A stretch of 64,000 nt of DNA from Utricularia gibba (Eukaryota; Streptophyta; Magnoliopsida; Lamiales; Lentibulariaceae): assembly GCA_002189035.1 (NCBI GenBank), contig CM007989.1, positions 372,001-436,000 on the forward strand, given 5' to 3'. A model generated the notes under the pieces. That model made no database searches. It was not told where the DNA came from and saw nothing but the letters and a program-made list of their open reading frames with translations. A program made the translations under genes and the position numbers. Below, in pieces: positions 23,400-35,400 of the stretch (position 1 is the stretch's first letter; every line of letters starts with the position of its first letter).

Positions 23400-24828
23400 A
23401 TGGGGAGAAGCTTTGGACTACGGAGGAAGATAAGGCTATTTTAGAAAGTGTGTTGGGCCGTGAAACTTTAGAATACTTTGCCTGGTTGGCTTTGAATGAT
23501 GTGTTACCCGAATTCTCTGTTTCTGGAGGTTGTCTTGGAGTTCAGCAGGCTCTTGGCAATTTGGTCGATGGATCTGATTGGAATTATGTTATATATTGGC
23601 ATGTTGCGAAGTCAAGGTCCGGTAAATCAGCATTGGTATGGGGTGATGGCCATTTGAAAGATTCCCTAGAAGTTTCCAATGGAAGATGCAATGGTTTGGG
23701 GGTTGAATATACTACGGAAGGAGATTGTAGAAAGCAGGTGCTGCGAAAGATTCGTGCTTGCCTTGGTGGATCAGAGGATGATAATATTGCAACTAAGTTG
23801 GATCGAGTTTCTGATTTAGAAATGTTTTATCTGACATCGATGTGCTTTGTCTTTCCCTTTGATAAGCCTTCTGTGCCTTCTCAGTCCTTTAACTCTGGCA
23901 GGACAATATGGGTTTCAGGCAAGAAAGGCTGCTTAGAACGTTACCAAACGAGATCGCATTTAGCCGATATGGCTGGGTTTGAGACAGTGGTGTTCATCCC
24001 CTCTAAATCTGGAGTTGTGGAGTTGGGTTCTAGGAAGTCAATACTGGAAGATCACAACCTTATCAAATCTGCACAATCAGTAGTAGTAAAACTGAGTTCA
24101 GCAAGATCTTTGCCCAAGATTTTTGGGCAAGAACTCAGTCTTGGAGCCTCCCGGTCAGGACCAGTCAGCAGTACTTTTCCTCCAAAAGTGGAGGATGAAT
24201 ATGAACATGCAAATCCATCGAATGGACATCTAGTGGATGAAGGTGAAGTGAATAGGTTTCCACAGAGGAGTCATGTCCCTGTTGGGGGCATGAATCAAGG
24301 AAAGGAAGAAACTTTTGCCCTCTCTGATGACCAGAGGCCTCGGAAACGCGGTAGAAAGCCTGCAAATGGTAGAGACGAGCCACTGAATCATGTGGAGGCA
24401 GAGAGACAGCGACGGGAAAAGCTTAATCAGCGGTTTTATGCATTGAGAGCTGTAGTTCCCAACATCTCAAAGATGGACAAAGCCTCTCTTCTTGGTGATG
24501 CCATTGCCTATATCACAGATCTTCAAACAAAGATAAGGATCTTGGAAACAGAGAAGGGGATTTCGAACCCTTTGCATCAGCAATGTGTACCATCAGATAT
24601 AGATTTCCTGGGGAGGAGTGAAGATGCAGTTGTCAGGATAAGTTGCCCTCTGGATTCTCACCCTGCATCTGCAGTTGTGAGGACCTTGAGGGAGCATCAG
24701 TTGACAGCCCAGGAGTCATCCATCTCCGTAACAGAGACCGGTGAAGTTGTTCATACATTTTCTATTAAAACAGAAAGGGTGGCGCAGAAGAGTTGAAGGA
24801 TAAGTTATCTGCTGCTCTTTTGAAATGA
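23400..24828 (+). CDS. bHLH transcription factor, bHLH3/JAM-like (MYC_N type), two apparent frameshifts
   Basis: A MYC-related bHLH repressor of the JAM/bHLH3-13-17 clade, nuclear, acting on jasmonate-responsive promoters. The bHLH-MYC_N domain (about residues 5-180, [23 protein letters not shown]) is followed by IFGQELSLG, then [11 protein letters not shown] and the bHLH ([38 protein letters not shown]), then an ACT-like C-terminus. The conserved start MGEKLW is out of frame here: the ATG at 23400 is followed by GGGG where GGGGG is needed. The family C-terminus [14 protein letters not shown] sits in the next frame after AGGG at 24776-24779. Adding one G at each place gives 476 residues ending at 24828. 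Without repair the open frame has no ATG near the start and stops at 24796. Confidence 0.9.
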
Positions 24829-25172
24829 CTCCACACACGATGTAAGTTCCCTACCCACCTCCATGTGGCCATCACCTATCCTCGTACGCATTTCACATAC
24901 AAATTCTTGCATTGTACTGAGCATTACTCTATCTGATTGTAATTACATGAATTGTGTAGAATCCAAACTGATTGAGCCGAAATTTCTTCACTAAATAAGG
25001 CGTTTGTCTTTATTTTACAACTGAGCTTTGTCACCCCGTTATTGTGCAAGTGTTGAAAAACAAAGAACTACCTACACCCCAAAGTTTGTGTAGGAGAAAA
25101 AGCTTGAGCTATGACAATCTATGGTCTTCATCTTCTTTTGCAGTCACTAGCCTCCCCAATCTGCAACCAACC
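24829..25172. other. Convergent 3' spacer between bHLH and the small peptide gene
   Basis: About 340 bp, presumed 3' UTR sequence of both flanking genes. Nothing else seen. Confidence 0.45.
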
Positions 25173-25454
25173 CTATTTGGAAGAGAAAGAGGAGGGGGAT
25201 GTGGGAAGAATGTCTCTGAAACCGATCGAATTCAAACATGGGGGGCCGCCTCGCCCCGGTATCCAAGTACATCCGCTCGGAGCCGGAGGGCCGCCCGGTC
25301 TGCTCGGCCGCTGTTGCAAGGATGCCGAGAGAAGAGGCTCGGTTAGCATTGAGTGACCAAGTTTCTTCTCGAGGAATCTAGAAGCTTCACATGATGTTCC
25401 AAGAAGAAGCAAGAGAAAGAAGACAGTAGCAGTAGCAGCTCCTTGAATGCCCAT
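25173..25454 (-). CDS. Small secreted peptide precursor (93 residues)
   Basis: An intronless ORF with a clear signal peptide: the hydrophobic core ATATVFFLLLLLGTSCEA is followed by a probable cleavage site before SRFLEKK. The mature part is short, Pro/Gly-rich and ends in a Cys pair within GCTWIPGRGGPPCL. This layout (signal peptide, variable spacer, short conserved C-terminal Cys/Pro/Gly box) is typical of plant small secreted or signalling peptides, but I cannot assign a named family. A TATA box (TATAAAAA on the minus strand, about 25529-25522) lies about 70 bp upstream of the ATG and supports a real gene. The 22 residues after the Cys box look less conserved. Confidence 0.65.
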   Translation of the reverse strand: MGIQGAATATVFFLLLLLGTSCEASRFLEKKLGHSMLTEPLLSASLQQRPSRPGGPPAPSGCTWIPGRGGPPCLNSIGFRDILPTSPSSFSSK

Positions 25455-26181
25455 TGATTATGTATGGATGACCTCCACACAACTTGGCTTTGGCTGTGGA
25501 TGATGAAAGGCCTGGGGTGTGTTTTTATACGCAGAAAACGATGCCACTGCGTATTTCTTTTTTTTTTTTTTTTTATGAATTCCTACCTGAAACATAGACT
25601 TTGAAAAATTGACCGGTTTAATTAATAATATGCTTAATTATTGATGTTGAAATAAATACGCGTTCTATTTATGTAATATATAGTATATTTAATGGATAAA
25701 TTTTGTAAATAAATATATATTTAACATTAAAGAATGTTAAAATTCATTTAATTAATAAAATTCACGTGAATTTTTTTAAAAAACATATAATGAAGAGCTT
25801 ATGATTTTATTTACAAATCAAGTATATATTAAAAGCACAATTTAAATGATATTGAATTTATTTTTAAAAATCCATAGTGGAAAAATGAGTATTTTGTTTT
25901 CTTAATTACTATTATTGTTATAATTAATTAATTACCCATATCAGTTGTGAAATGTCGGCTTCTGGGTCAACGCCACTCGTTCCCTGAGAATTGAATTCCC
26001 CGACGCTTAACGGCTTACGCGCGGCACCGGAGTCGGTCAAATGTCAGCTCCCTGGTCTTGAAGCCGATACGCTTCCGTTGAACGATTCTCTCGTTTCTGC
26101 GCATTCGCAGTCAAATTCCCACAATATGCTCTTTGTATATGTGAAGGAAACAATAATAATAATGCGACGTACATTCGACAC
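25455..26181. other. AT-rich spacer upstream of the small peptide gene
   Basis: A T-run (25558-25574) and very AT-rich sequence to about 25940 with no ORF of interest, then the 3' UTR of the TPR gene. Confidence 0.5.
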
Positions 26182-28388
26182 TCAATTCACTGTTTTCAGA
26201 GGATCACGTTGGGGGCTCTCTGGGGCTCCGGTGTCTTCGTCTTGCGGCAAAGCTTGCATGAGGGTTTCAGCAACTGCTGCACTGGCCTTCTCCTTTAGGA
26301 GCTCCAGAACAGACACGGCATCCTTCAGTTCATCCTCTGCGCTTGCACCGTGGCCTTCGTAGGCCTCCACTACCTTCTCCTGAAAACTGAGCGCCAGGGG
26401 GTAGCTGGAATATGGAAAGAAAAATGGGTTGGAAACTAGTGATGGATTCCATTTGCAACCTAAATGCAATGGTAAACAGCAACCCATATAGAAGAAACGA
26501 TTCCCCTGTCGCCGGAATTCTATGCTAACACAAAAGAGGAACCTAAACAGAGCAGACGTTGAACCTAAGCCACCAAGAATTGTATTTAAGCATGCAAGAC
26601 CTTCATTTTACTGGCATGTTCGAGGACGAGGGTGCATTTGTGAACGTAAAACTAATTGAAAAGCAGCAGTTTTTATGGTCATTTCTTGTACCTTCCCATG
26701 GATGCGTAGGCTTTGGAAAGATTCTGGCAAGCTTCTATTGAGTCTACATGGTGAGGACCAAGAGAGACATCCATGATCTCTTTGGCATAAGCAAATACCT
26801 GTGCGGCTGACTGCGGTCTGCCTAATTCTAAATATGCAGCTCCTAAGTTATTGTAAACATAACCAACTCCATAATGGTTTGATCCGAAACTCTCCTTCAA
26901 TCTTTCAGCAGCATCTTCCAGATATGGAATTGCCTGATCCACCCTTCCAGTTAACAGAAGCAGCCAACCAACCCGGGCAGACACACTACCTACAGAATGC
27001 TGCTCTTGTGGAAGCTTATCCATCATCGATATTGCTCTCTTTAACAAAGATATAGCCGTTTCAAACTCATTCATCACTTCATATTGCATTGCAATTTCAG
27101 AATACGCTTCAGCAACGGAAAGAGGACAACTTCTCTGCTTACCAAGAATTTCACAGGCCATTTTTAAACATCCCTTGGCATCTGCAAACTTATCTTGACT
27201 GCAGAAAGCTTTTGCCATGGAAGTAAGTATCAATGCTCGATCCTCACTATCCTTATCCGTCTGCTGTAGAACACCCTTTAAAGCATCGATTGCTTCATCA
27301 TATCTCCCCAAAGCAATCTGCATATTTGCAGCATCAATTTCTGCACGAAGCAAATCAGGGCTACAACCCCATTTCTTCATTATCTTCTGTGATAACTGGT
27401 TCTGCTCTAACGCCTTCCCATGCTCTTCTAATCCACTATAAATGACTCCAAGAAGCTTCCTATCATATGCAACCTCCACTGAGTTATTACCTAAATGTGC
27501 TGTATGTATCTCTAAAGCCTTCAAACAGTGAACCAAAGCTTCGTTGAAATTTAAAACTGCAACATAAGCTTCTGCAACATCCCTGTTCGCTTTCCCAAGT
27601 TCTCTACTGCCTTCCTCCAAGCTCTTCTCTTTGATTTCCAAAGCTTTCTTAAGATGAAACAAAGCGTCTTCTCTCCTCCCAATAGCCGTCTTTACATTGA
27701 ACAATTCCAACTGAACAGCATGCAAAATTGGCAAAATTTCATCAGAAGCGCATGAACTCTCCATTTCCAATTTGCTTAGCACCCTATTGGCCTTATTCAA
27801 GTAACCTAGACTATCACTAAATTTTTTTAACTTAAAACAACAAGAGCCTAATAGCTGCAAAGCCATAGCTACCGGCAAAGAAAATTTGCTGCTGCCATCA
27901 GGATCGTCGCAACCACCCAATATTCTAAAAGCTCTTTGCGCAAAAGACAGAGTCTTTTCATGGTCCTCACTCTCACGGTCAAGCATGAGACCAACTTTCA
28001 AACAGGCCATGCCCAAATCCTTCTCTTCCACGGATAACTCCATTTCTTTAAATGCTCTAAGCATTTCATCAATTGTCTTGGCAGACTCAAAAGCCTCTTC
28101 AAGGGCGGATCTTTCTTTGATTTTTCTTTGTCTAGATGAAATCTGAGGTTCCCTATGGGCAACCGGGTCCGCAAGTGCGTGGAGACATCGATTTCCACAC
28201 TGAACCCGAGTCCAATTCATCACCGGGGAAGCGAAAAGTTCATTCCTGGGCAAGCGGTGGACATGGGATGTTGCAGCAGCTATAAAGAAGCAGTTTAAAT
28301 CGCTAGTAATTTCCCTCGGAAACAAAGGGACTGGGGTTTTACACCATGCCCTCTGAAAATGAAAGAAAAGCTTAGAAGACGTCCTCAT
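26182..28388 (-). CDS. TPR protein, kinesin light chain-related type, probably organellar
   Basis: A 639-residue tetratricopeptide protein. Exons are 28388-26692 and 26404-26182, joined in phase 2 (MG|SYPLALSFQEKVVEAY). Repeated TPR helices run from about residue 100 to 560, for example KFSDSLGYLNKANRVL, REDALFHLKKALEIKEKSL, NEALVHCLKALEIHTAHLG and GVGYVYNNLGAAYLELGRP. These resemble the kinesin light chain TPR pattern, although plant proteins of this group are not proven motor subunits. The N-terminus from the ATG at 28388 (MRTSSKLFFHFQRAWCK) is basic and hydroxylated with no acidic residues, suggesting a mitochondrial or plastid presequence. A longer frame begins with GTG and is not used. 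Three site II motifs lie upstream, consistent with an organellar or housekeeping role. Confidence 0.87.
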
Positions 28389-28852
28389 GATCCAGATTCC
28401 ACCTAACCAATGCAGAATTTCTGAGCGACGACGATTTTCAAGGCATACACCAGTCACCACTCATCCATTGGGTTAAACCCTAGCAAGAAAATCCTCCGCG
28501 TCAAAACCCAGGGAGCGTTTCCAATTTTCCATTTCCATCAAGAAGACGAGACGATTCAAGTGGGCCAGCTCACTTCAGAATTCCAGAGCTTGTAGGCCCA
28601 TTTTATTGCAACGAATTGGTGTGACTCCCCAAGGCCCAATTGATGTTAATTTAAAAACTTTTTTCTATTTAAATCCGAATTAAGCCCCAATTTTTTTAAA
28701 AAAAATTAGTGAATTTTAGCTATAAAAATAGTAATTCATTTAATTATAATAATTGAAATTCCAAGTATGAAAATAATATTTCGAGTAACGGAGGGAGGCG
28801 TTGCAATTTGCGTTGGTCCGTTACAGCGGGGGGCCGAGGCCTCGCTTACCGT
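28389..28852 (-). promoter_or_regulatory. Upstream region of the TPR gene with site II motifs
   Basis: TGGGCC at 28561-28566, and GGCCCA at 28595-28600 and 28633-28638. The rest (28650-28780) is AT-rich, adjacent to the 3' end of the GH9 gene. Confidence 0.5.
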
Positions 28853-30747
28853 TTACGGAACATCGCCGGAATCCAGTATACCTGTGGAGAGTTGTGCCAA
28901 AACTCCGACGAGAGGCGCATTGTTGGCTGTAGCGGGCTCAGCCTGCTGGTAATTATCTCTGGCATCGGAGTAATAATCGGCCTGATCGGGTCCGCCGACG
29001 ACCGCCCCCACGAGGATGTTGGGGTTATCGGCGTCCCGGTGGAACCACTGGTCGTAGCCTCCGTTGCAGGACACGGGCGTGGGGTTTTTCTTGATCGAAA
29101 CGATCGATGCTCCTCTGTGGTGGACTCTTCTCGGATACCTCGCCCCGAATCCCACCATGTAGCTCATTCCCTTCGGGTTAGCTCCAAGGATGTAGTCAAT
29201 CTGCGTGCCACGCATCGTAGGTTATAGTTTATCGTCGATGTTCTGTTTTTATAATGTCGAACGTGGAGGGTGGATACCTGAGCTCGAGTTTCTGAGATCA
29301 GATCCGCCGGAGATGCAGTTCCGGCGGGGCACTGAATGAGTTTCCCGGAAGCATGGAGGACTTGGGCGTAGGTTGTTAGTAGGAAAGAAGCACTGGTGAC
29401 GTACTGAAGATTGTTCCATTGGTTGAAATACAGGAGCCCGGCGTTGCTCCTGGGCACGTTGCCATTTCCTTTCTGAATGCAGTTGCAGATGAACTGCTCG
29501 GCGTCGTTCCTGAACTCGCTCCAAATGCCATTCCCTTCAAGTCTTCCTTCTGCTACACCCTGCACCACCATAATTCAACCAAACAGTCAAACAACTGCTG
29601 AAATACAGAATCCAATGAGTAGTACCAGTGCGCATCAGAAACCAAGTTCAACAATCACGATTAACCTATGCTCCAATGGATAACCTCATCTTGCCTTGGC
29701 GATTAGAACTTGAGCGCCCGTGTACTTGTCATCCCAAGAAAACATAGTTCTGGTTCCACCAGTGCTCCCCATGCTTGAGATGAAGGCCCAGTACCTGCTG
29801 TCTTCGGTCGCCGTCGCTAGCCATGCCGCCGCCCAGATCAACTCGTCCTGAGAGTCTCATTAATGCACGCGTGTGGATTGACTTCAAGCATAAGTATCTC
29901 ACTTTGTTAAACAGTACCTGATAGCCGCTGCTTGAATAGAACTGTCCGGCAGATGGGATGCTGTTCTGGTAGAGGCCAGTATGTGTTCTTGCAAATTCAA
30001 ACAACTGACAAGAACATTCACTAGAATCATCTCTCTGAGTGAAGAAAAAAAATCATGATGTTCCTCATGTGTTTTACCTGCTCTGCATGGTTGAGAAGGG
30101 TGCCGGAATATGCAGGATTCGAGGTTCTGAACGCAAGGGAGGCTGCCGCCATCGCGGCGGCGGTCTCCCCAGCAAGATCTGACCCGGGATTCTGAGCGTC
30201 GATCCTGTAAGGAGTTCTCGGCGTGGTCATGTCTTCGGGCCTCTGCCAACACTGGTGATCGGAGTTACCATCTCCGACTTGGCCGTACAAAACCTCCGGC
30301 TCAGTGTGGGCCTTCAGCAAGTAATCCGTGCCCCACTTAATCGCCGACAGTGCGTTCCACAGCTCTCCTCTGTCCTCGAGCTGCGGCCCAAAGTCCAGGA
30401 CGCTCCAGGACAGCATCGTCACCGTGAAAGCCATCGGAAGCCCGAACTTCACATTGTCCCCGGCGTCGTAGTACCCTCCCACCAGATCAATCTGCGCATG
30501 CAAGAAAAGAAGCCCACCTCCGTCAAATGACTGTATTACAAGTGCCCGTGAAACACACCAAGCAGTAGTACCCCCGCGTCGTGGCCGTCATCAAGGGCCG
30601 AATCGGATCTCCATTGGACCGCTGGCCAGCCGGCAGCTTCCCGGACCTCTGCGCTTCGTAGAACAACAGAGATTTAGTTAGAGCTTCTCCATAGCGGTCC
30701 ATGGAGGCAGCTCCATGATGCACCAGAGCCGCAACACACAGAAACAT
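28853..30747 (-). CDS. Secreted GH9 endo-1,4-beta-glucanase (class B), one apparent frameshift
   Basis: A cell-wall endoglucanase of glycoside hydrolase family 9 acting on cellulose or xyloglucan-associated glucan in the apoplast. Six exons: 30747-30572, 30491-30078, 30004-29918, 29847-29695, 29559-29278 and 29200-28853. A signal peptide starts [15 protein letters not shown]. Catalytic and signature motifs are present: [19 protein letters not shown] with the active Asp, [19 protein letters not shown] with the catalytic His, and the C-terminal Asp/Glu motif [15 protein letters not shown]. There is no transmembrane anchor and no CBM49 tail, so class B. In exon 1 the family sequence [14 protein letters not shown] is one base out of frame near 30613, and adding one T restores 486 residues. 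Intron 4 uses a GC donor (AAG|GCAAGA). A TATA box lies near 30832-30838. Confidence 0.93.
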
Positions 30748-32498
30748 GCACAATCTCCTCTGCTCCCGCTTCCCGCCGCCATAACTTCCCACTGAACCAG
30801 AGCTCCTCCTCCCTTCTGCTACCCATCATTCATTTATAGACAGACAGCCCGTTGAGTGAATAAGATTTCTCGAAAAACAAGAAGCATTCAAACACATTCT
30901 TCCTTTTTTGTTATTAGGTTCTCTTCATTTCCCATAACAAACAAGAAAATAATGAATCAAAAGGTAATTATCTCTTGTAGGGTTCATATGAATCTCATAA
31001 AGGAAATTATTTCAAAGCTGTTGCCAATTACTAAACCAAATTTGTTTTTGACTTTTCAGGGTATAAAAGGTTGAAAAAGTTTTCAAATTTAGGTTACAAA
31101 GACCGGAATTTGGTGAATATTTGTCTTTCGAAATTCCGAGATTTTAGGAAATTTTAAAATGTTGATTTTTATCATTGTTTTTCAAAAACGAGTTCAACTC
31201 ATTATCCAATTTATTCATGATTTTGAATAAAATTATTTTTAATCATCTTCAATTTATCCTAAAAAATAAAAAAATAATTAGTTAAATATAATATTTATAA
31301 AATTTAGTTTTTACTTTTTTAAAAAAGTCATTAAATCCAACAAAAAAATCATGATTTCGAATTGAATACTTTTTTAAAAAATATTTTTTTTAAAAAAACT
31401 AAATTAAAGAATGGATTGGGCTGAAGAAGGAAGGCCCAGCCCGTAAGGTGTGGGCGATTTTGGAGACGAAGTCCATCATGACGGTCCATTTATTTGTTGT
31501 TCGGAGCTAATAAAAACTAGCGGAGATTCGTCAATGGAGTCCTCTGCTTACGTCTCCGTTTGTTTCCTTGCTGATCAAGAGTAGGGATAGAAAGGCGTGA
31601 AATAGAGAGAGGTATTTGGCACGCGGTATATTACATTTGTGTAAAACCCACAACTATGACATGGAAGAGAAGAGTATAGCATATACTTCGGTATTTTGAA
31701 CAGCCGAAAAAAGGGAGAATTTTGAGCTTTCCACGCAACGCAACCCCGGGCCTTTCGTCTTTCAGTTGGTTGTTTTATTGAGGTTCAACGTTGCTAGGGG
31801 AAAAGAAAGCAAGATTACATTCATGACTAGCTGATGAATTCTGATTCTTTATATTTTTTTCATGTGATTTCGCCCAAAACTTGATTCGTATCTTGGGTTA
31901 CTGTTGCATGTAATATTGAGATTCGTGGGTCGGATTTTCTTGGTGATTTCTGGGGTAAAGTTTATTCTTTTAGTTCATGTTTTTATGGTATTTGTGATTT
32001 ATCGCTTGGGTTTATGTACTTTTGGTGTGGGTGAATGTGATCGTTTCGTATTCGGGGTTCCCATCAACGCTTTTTCTAATGGAGGGCAGAAATTAATTTT
32101 CGTCAACTTTGAGAGAATAATGTAATCGGATGAATTGCGGTTTTGTGAGGGCTTAATTTGCGGCGCATAAGAAGATTGATTTGCGAAGGCGATCAGACAA
32201 GTAGTCTCTCTTGCATAACCTTTTGTCGCTGCTGATTGATAAGCTTGCTCTTTTTCTCCAGATATCTCTTTTGCAAGCTCAAGGTTTTCAAGCTGCATTC
32301 GGTGATCTGGACACGTGGAAGTCTTTGTTGCATTTCTCGAGATCCTATCAAGGTACATAATTATTGATAGGGATAAGTAGCTTCAGCTTAGGGTCTTGTG
32401 CTCCTTTTTTTATTATCCTTTTTTTCTGCAGAATTCTATTGTGATTCATCTGCCTGCCGAATGGATTTTTGTGCTCATCTGCTGTTAGCTTATGAGTG
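30748..32498. promoter_or_regulatory. GH9 / ATG9 divergent upstream region and ATG9 leader
   Basis: The GH9 TATA (TATAAAT on the minus strand) lies near 30838-30832. From about 31150 to 31400 the DNA is AT-rich. TGGGCT and GGCCCA elements occur near 31410-31440. The ATG9 transcript probably starts near 31500-31600 and is spliced in the leader, with a clear acceptor CTGCAG at about 32431. The leader contains a short uORF that overlaps the ATG9 start, listed separately. Confidence 0.5.
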
Positions 32499-32499
32499 A
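32461..32499 (+). other. uORF with stop overlapping the ATG9 start (TGATG)
   Basis: The ATG at 32461 opens a 12-codon frame (MDFCAHLLLAYE) whose TGA at 32497-32499 shares its A with the ATG9 start codon at 32499. It follows the predicted leader acceptor, so it should be in the mRNA. A second, out-of-frame ATG at 32492 reads 13 codons into the ATG9 coding region. Confidence 0.6.
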
Positions 32500-35400
32500 T
32501 GTTCAGTTGGGAAAAAAGTTTTCAAGCTCTTAATGTCTTTAGATGGAAACAGCATAGTAAATCATCTCTAAGTTCTGGTCTTCTTGATTATCATCATCAT
32601 GAAATCGAATTGTCTGATTACCATAAGGCACCCAGCCCACGGAGTGAAAGCCCCTCCGGGTTTCTTGATGGGGAGACTTTGAATGCAGAATCTATTGATG
32701 ATTTGGATCTGTTCTTTGAGAGAATTTATTCATATTACTGCAACAGAGGCCTTTGGTGTATCATCGTTAAGTGGATAATTGAGCTTCTGAGCTTGGCCTT
32801 TACCATATGCTTTTCTGGATTTTTCTTACTCTTTGTGGATTGGAATGGGCTTAGGAATGCCAAATGTGGGATGGATGCTGTGGAATCTGGAATCAAACCA
32901 TGTGATTTGTCTAAAGAGGCTTTGCATCAGCATCCATTGGCTCCCTTTACCATGGGCAAAGCTATAATTGTTGGGTATTTGGGGATATTTTCTGTATATT
33001 GGGTCTTCTGCTTTTTTCGATTCTTTGCACAGCTGAAGGAAACTCTTAAGATCCGCCAGTTCTACAACAAGAGGTATGTATGTGTAGTTTAACTTTGATC
33101 ATGATTTTGCTCTTTGGGTCTGTCTTTCTATAATGGTTACTTATTAGGCATCAATTCTGCAGTCTCTGTGTAACAGACAGTGAGTTACAGACACTGTCAT
33201 GGTCATTGATCCTTGAAAAGGTTGTTCAAGTACAGCATAGACAGCAACTATCTGTGGTCAAGGACCTTTCTGTTCATGATGTGGTAATGAGATTGATGCG
33301 CAAGGAGAATTACTTGATTGGCATGCTCAACAAAGGAGCGCTTGCATTCCCTGTTTCAGAGTGGCTCCCTATTGCTGGGATAACGTACAGTGTAGGTGTT
33401 AATGGTGTTAAGGAGCGATTGATACTACCAAAGACCCTGGTATGGATATTGAATTGGTGCATACTACAGTGTATGTTTGACAGGTATGCTCCAGCAAATG
33501 ACATGAGTCATGCATCTATAATTTTGGGACCTCGTTTTGAATATTTTTTCTTCATGTTGGCTGATCTGCTTTTATCATCTTTCATCCGTTGACAGGAACT
33601 TTCTCATCCGAAGGGAATTTGTCTCTGACCCAGTAACATTAAGGAAAAGACTTAGGATAGTTGGCTTCATTCTCCTTTTTCTGTCCCCATTTCTTGTTAT
33701 TTTCATGGTGGTATATCTCTTTCTAAGGCATGCGGAAGAATTCTACAATCATCCAAGCACTGCCTCTTCCCGTAGGTGGTCGAATCTTTCTAAATGGATG
33801 TTCAGGGAATTCAATGAGGTATCTCCATAAAGTTATCACCCTATTTTTCTTTTGCACACGTTCAAGTTTTCTGAATATGTGAAATTTTTTGTACATTTAT
33901 TCCTCTTTGTAATCCAACATGAGAACTCATTTTCTCAGGTTGACCATCTGTTCAAGCACCGTATGAATAACAGTGTCGTGCATGCCTCTGATTATTTAAA
34001 GCAGTTTCCCTCACCCATCATGACTACTGTGGCCAAGTTTATTTCATTTATCTCGGGTGGCTTTGCTGCTGTGCTTATCATCATTGCATTCCTTGAGGAA
34101 TCTCTTCTGGAAGGCCATGTAATAATCTGTTACATATTTTGCTCTTAAATTTCTCATTTTCCTTACACCCTTTTTGTTTGAACTAGCAGATTTTTGGTCG
34201 GAACTTATTCTGGTATGCAGCTGTTTTTGGTACCATAACAGCGATAAGTCGGGCTGCGGTGGCTGATGAACTCCTTGTTCTTGATCCACAAGGAATGATG
34301 TCACAAGTAGTCCAGCATACGCATTTTATGCCCAAAAGATGGCGTAGGAAAGAGAATACAAAGGGTGTAAAAGAGGAGTTTGAGACTCTTTTTCAGGTAT
34401 GCTGGAAGATTTTTATTTCCCCAATCAAGTTTAAATTTCAACCAGGCATTTGGGGTCTGAAGCCTTTTTCCCCTGCTTGAGACCTTCGACGTGTGTATTT
34501 ACTTCAAATCGCAAGCAAACTCACAAGGAAATTATTATTGTTCAGTACACTGGAATGATGCTGTTGGAAGAGATGGCCTCGATATTTATCACTCCTTACC
34601 TGCTCATCTTTGTTGTTCCAAAGGTTTGACTGTGAGCATTTTCAGTTCATGAACCCCCTTTCGAAGCTGGAATTACACATTTATTTTATGTTGCAGAGAG
34701 TGGACGTTATTTTTCAGTTCATATTGGACTTCACAGTGAATGTTGAAGGTGTCGGTGACATTTGCAGGTATGCACGAAGGGAGTAAGTTTTTGTGCTGAT
34801 TTTACACTTCCTAGTTCTTAATCCTGTTCTTCGTTGCAGTTTTAGTCTCTTTGATTTTAGAAACTATGGAAACAAAAGATATGGTTCACCTTTTGACCTT
34901 CCTCGCGATAGAAGAAGTTCCCAAGGGAAAATGGAGAAGTCCTTTCTAAGGTAGAGTACTCATGTAACAACTGTGTTGCTCACCTTGTTATCTGAGGCAT
35001 TTTTGCTTTGCATCTCCACTGTGTGTGCAGTTTTCATTTAGCCTATCCTTCATGGGAGCCTAACCCAGAAGGAAGGCAGTTCCTGACAACAGTAAAGACT
35101 TTTGGAGACGAGAAGCTGTCTGGGCTTGGGATTATTCCCAGAAAATGGTCTTCCTCAGTGCAGTATCAGAACTTTGGTGGAGCCACGAACCGACGTAGCT
35201 TCCTTCCTGGAGACTTGCATCGCAGGGATGCTTGGGATTTCTCTCAAATGGAGTTGCTATGGCTGGCAGATGGACAGCAAAGGAGCTTCCCTTACATTCT
35301 TGACTTGTATTACACTTCCCATAACCAAGAGATGGACAATGGAACAAGGGAAGCAGCTCCATCCAGGCTTCATGGCGATCATCCTGAGGAGAACCCCAAA

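Noticed and set aside
28389-28460. N-terminal extension of the TPR protein from a GTG codon
   Set aside because: Not an ATG, and the ATG at 28388 gives a plausible targeting peptide.
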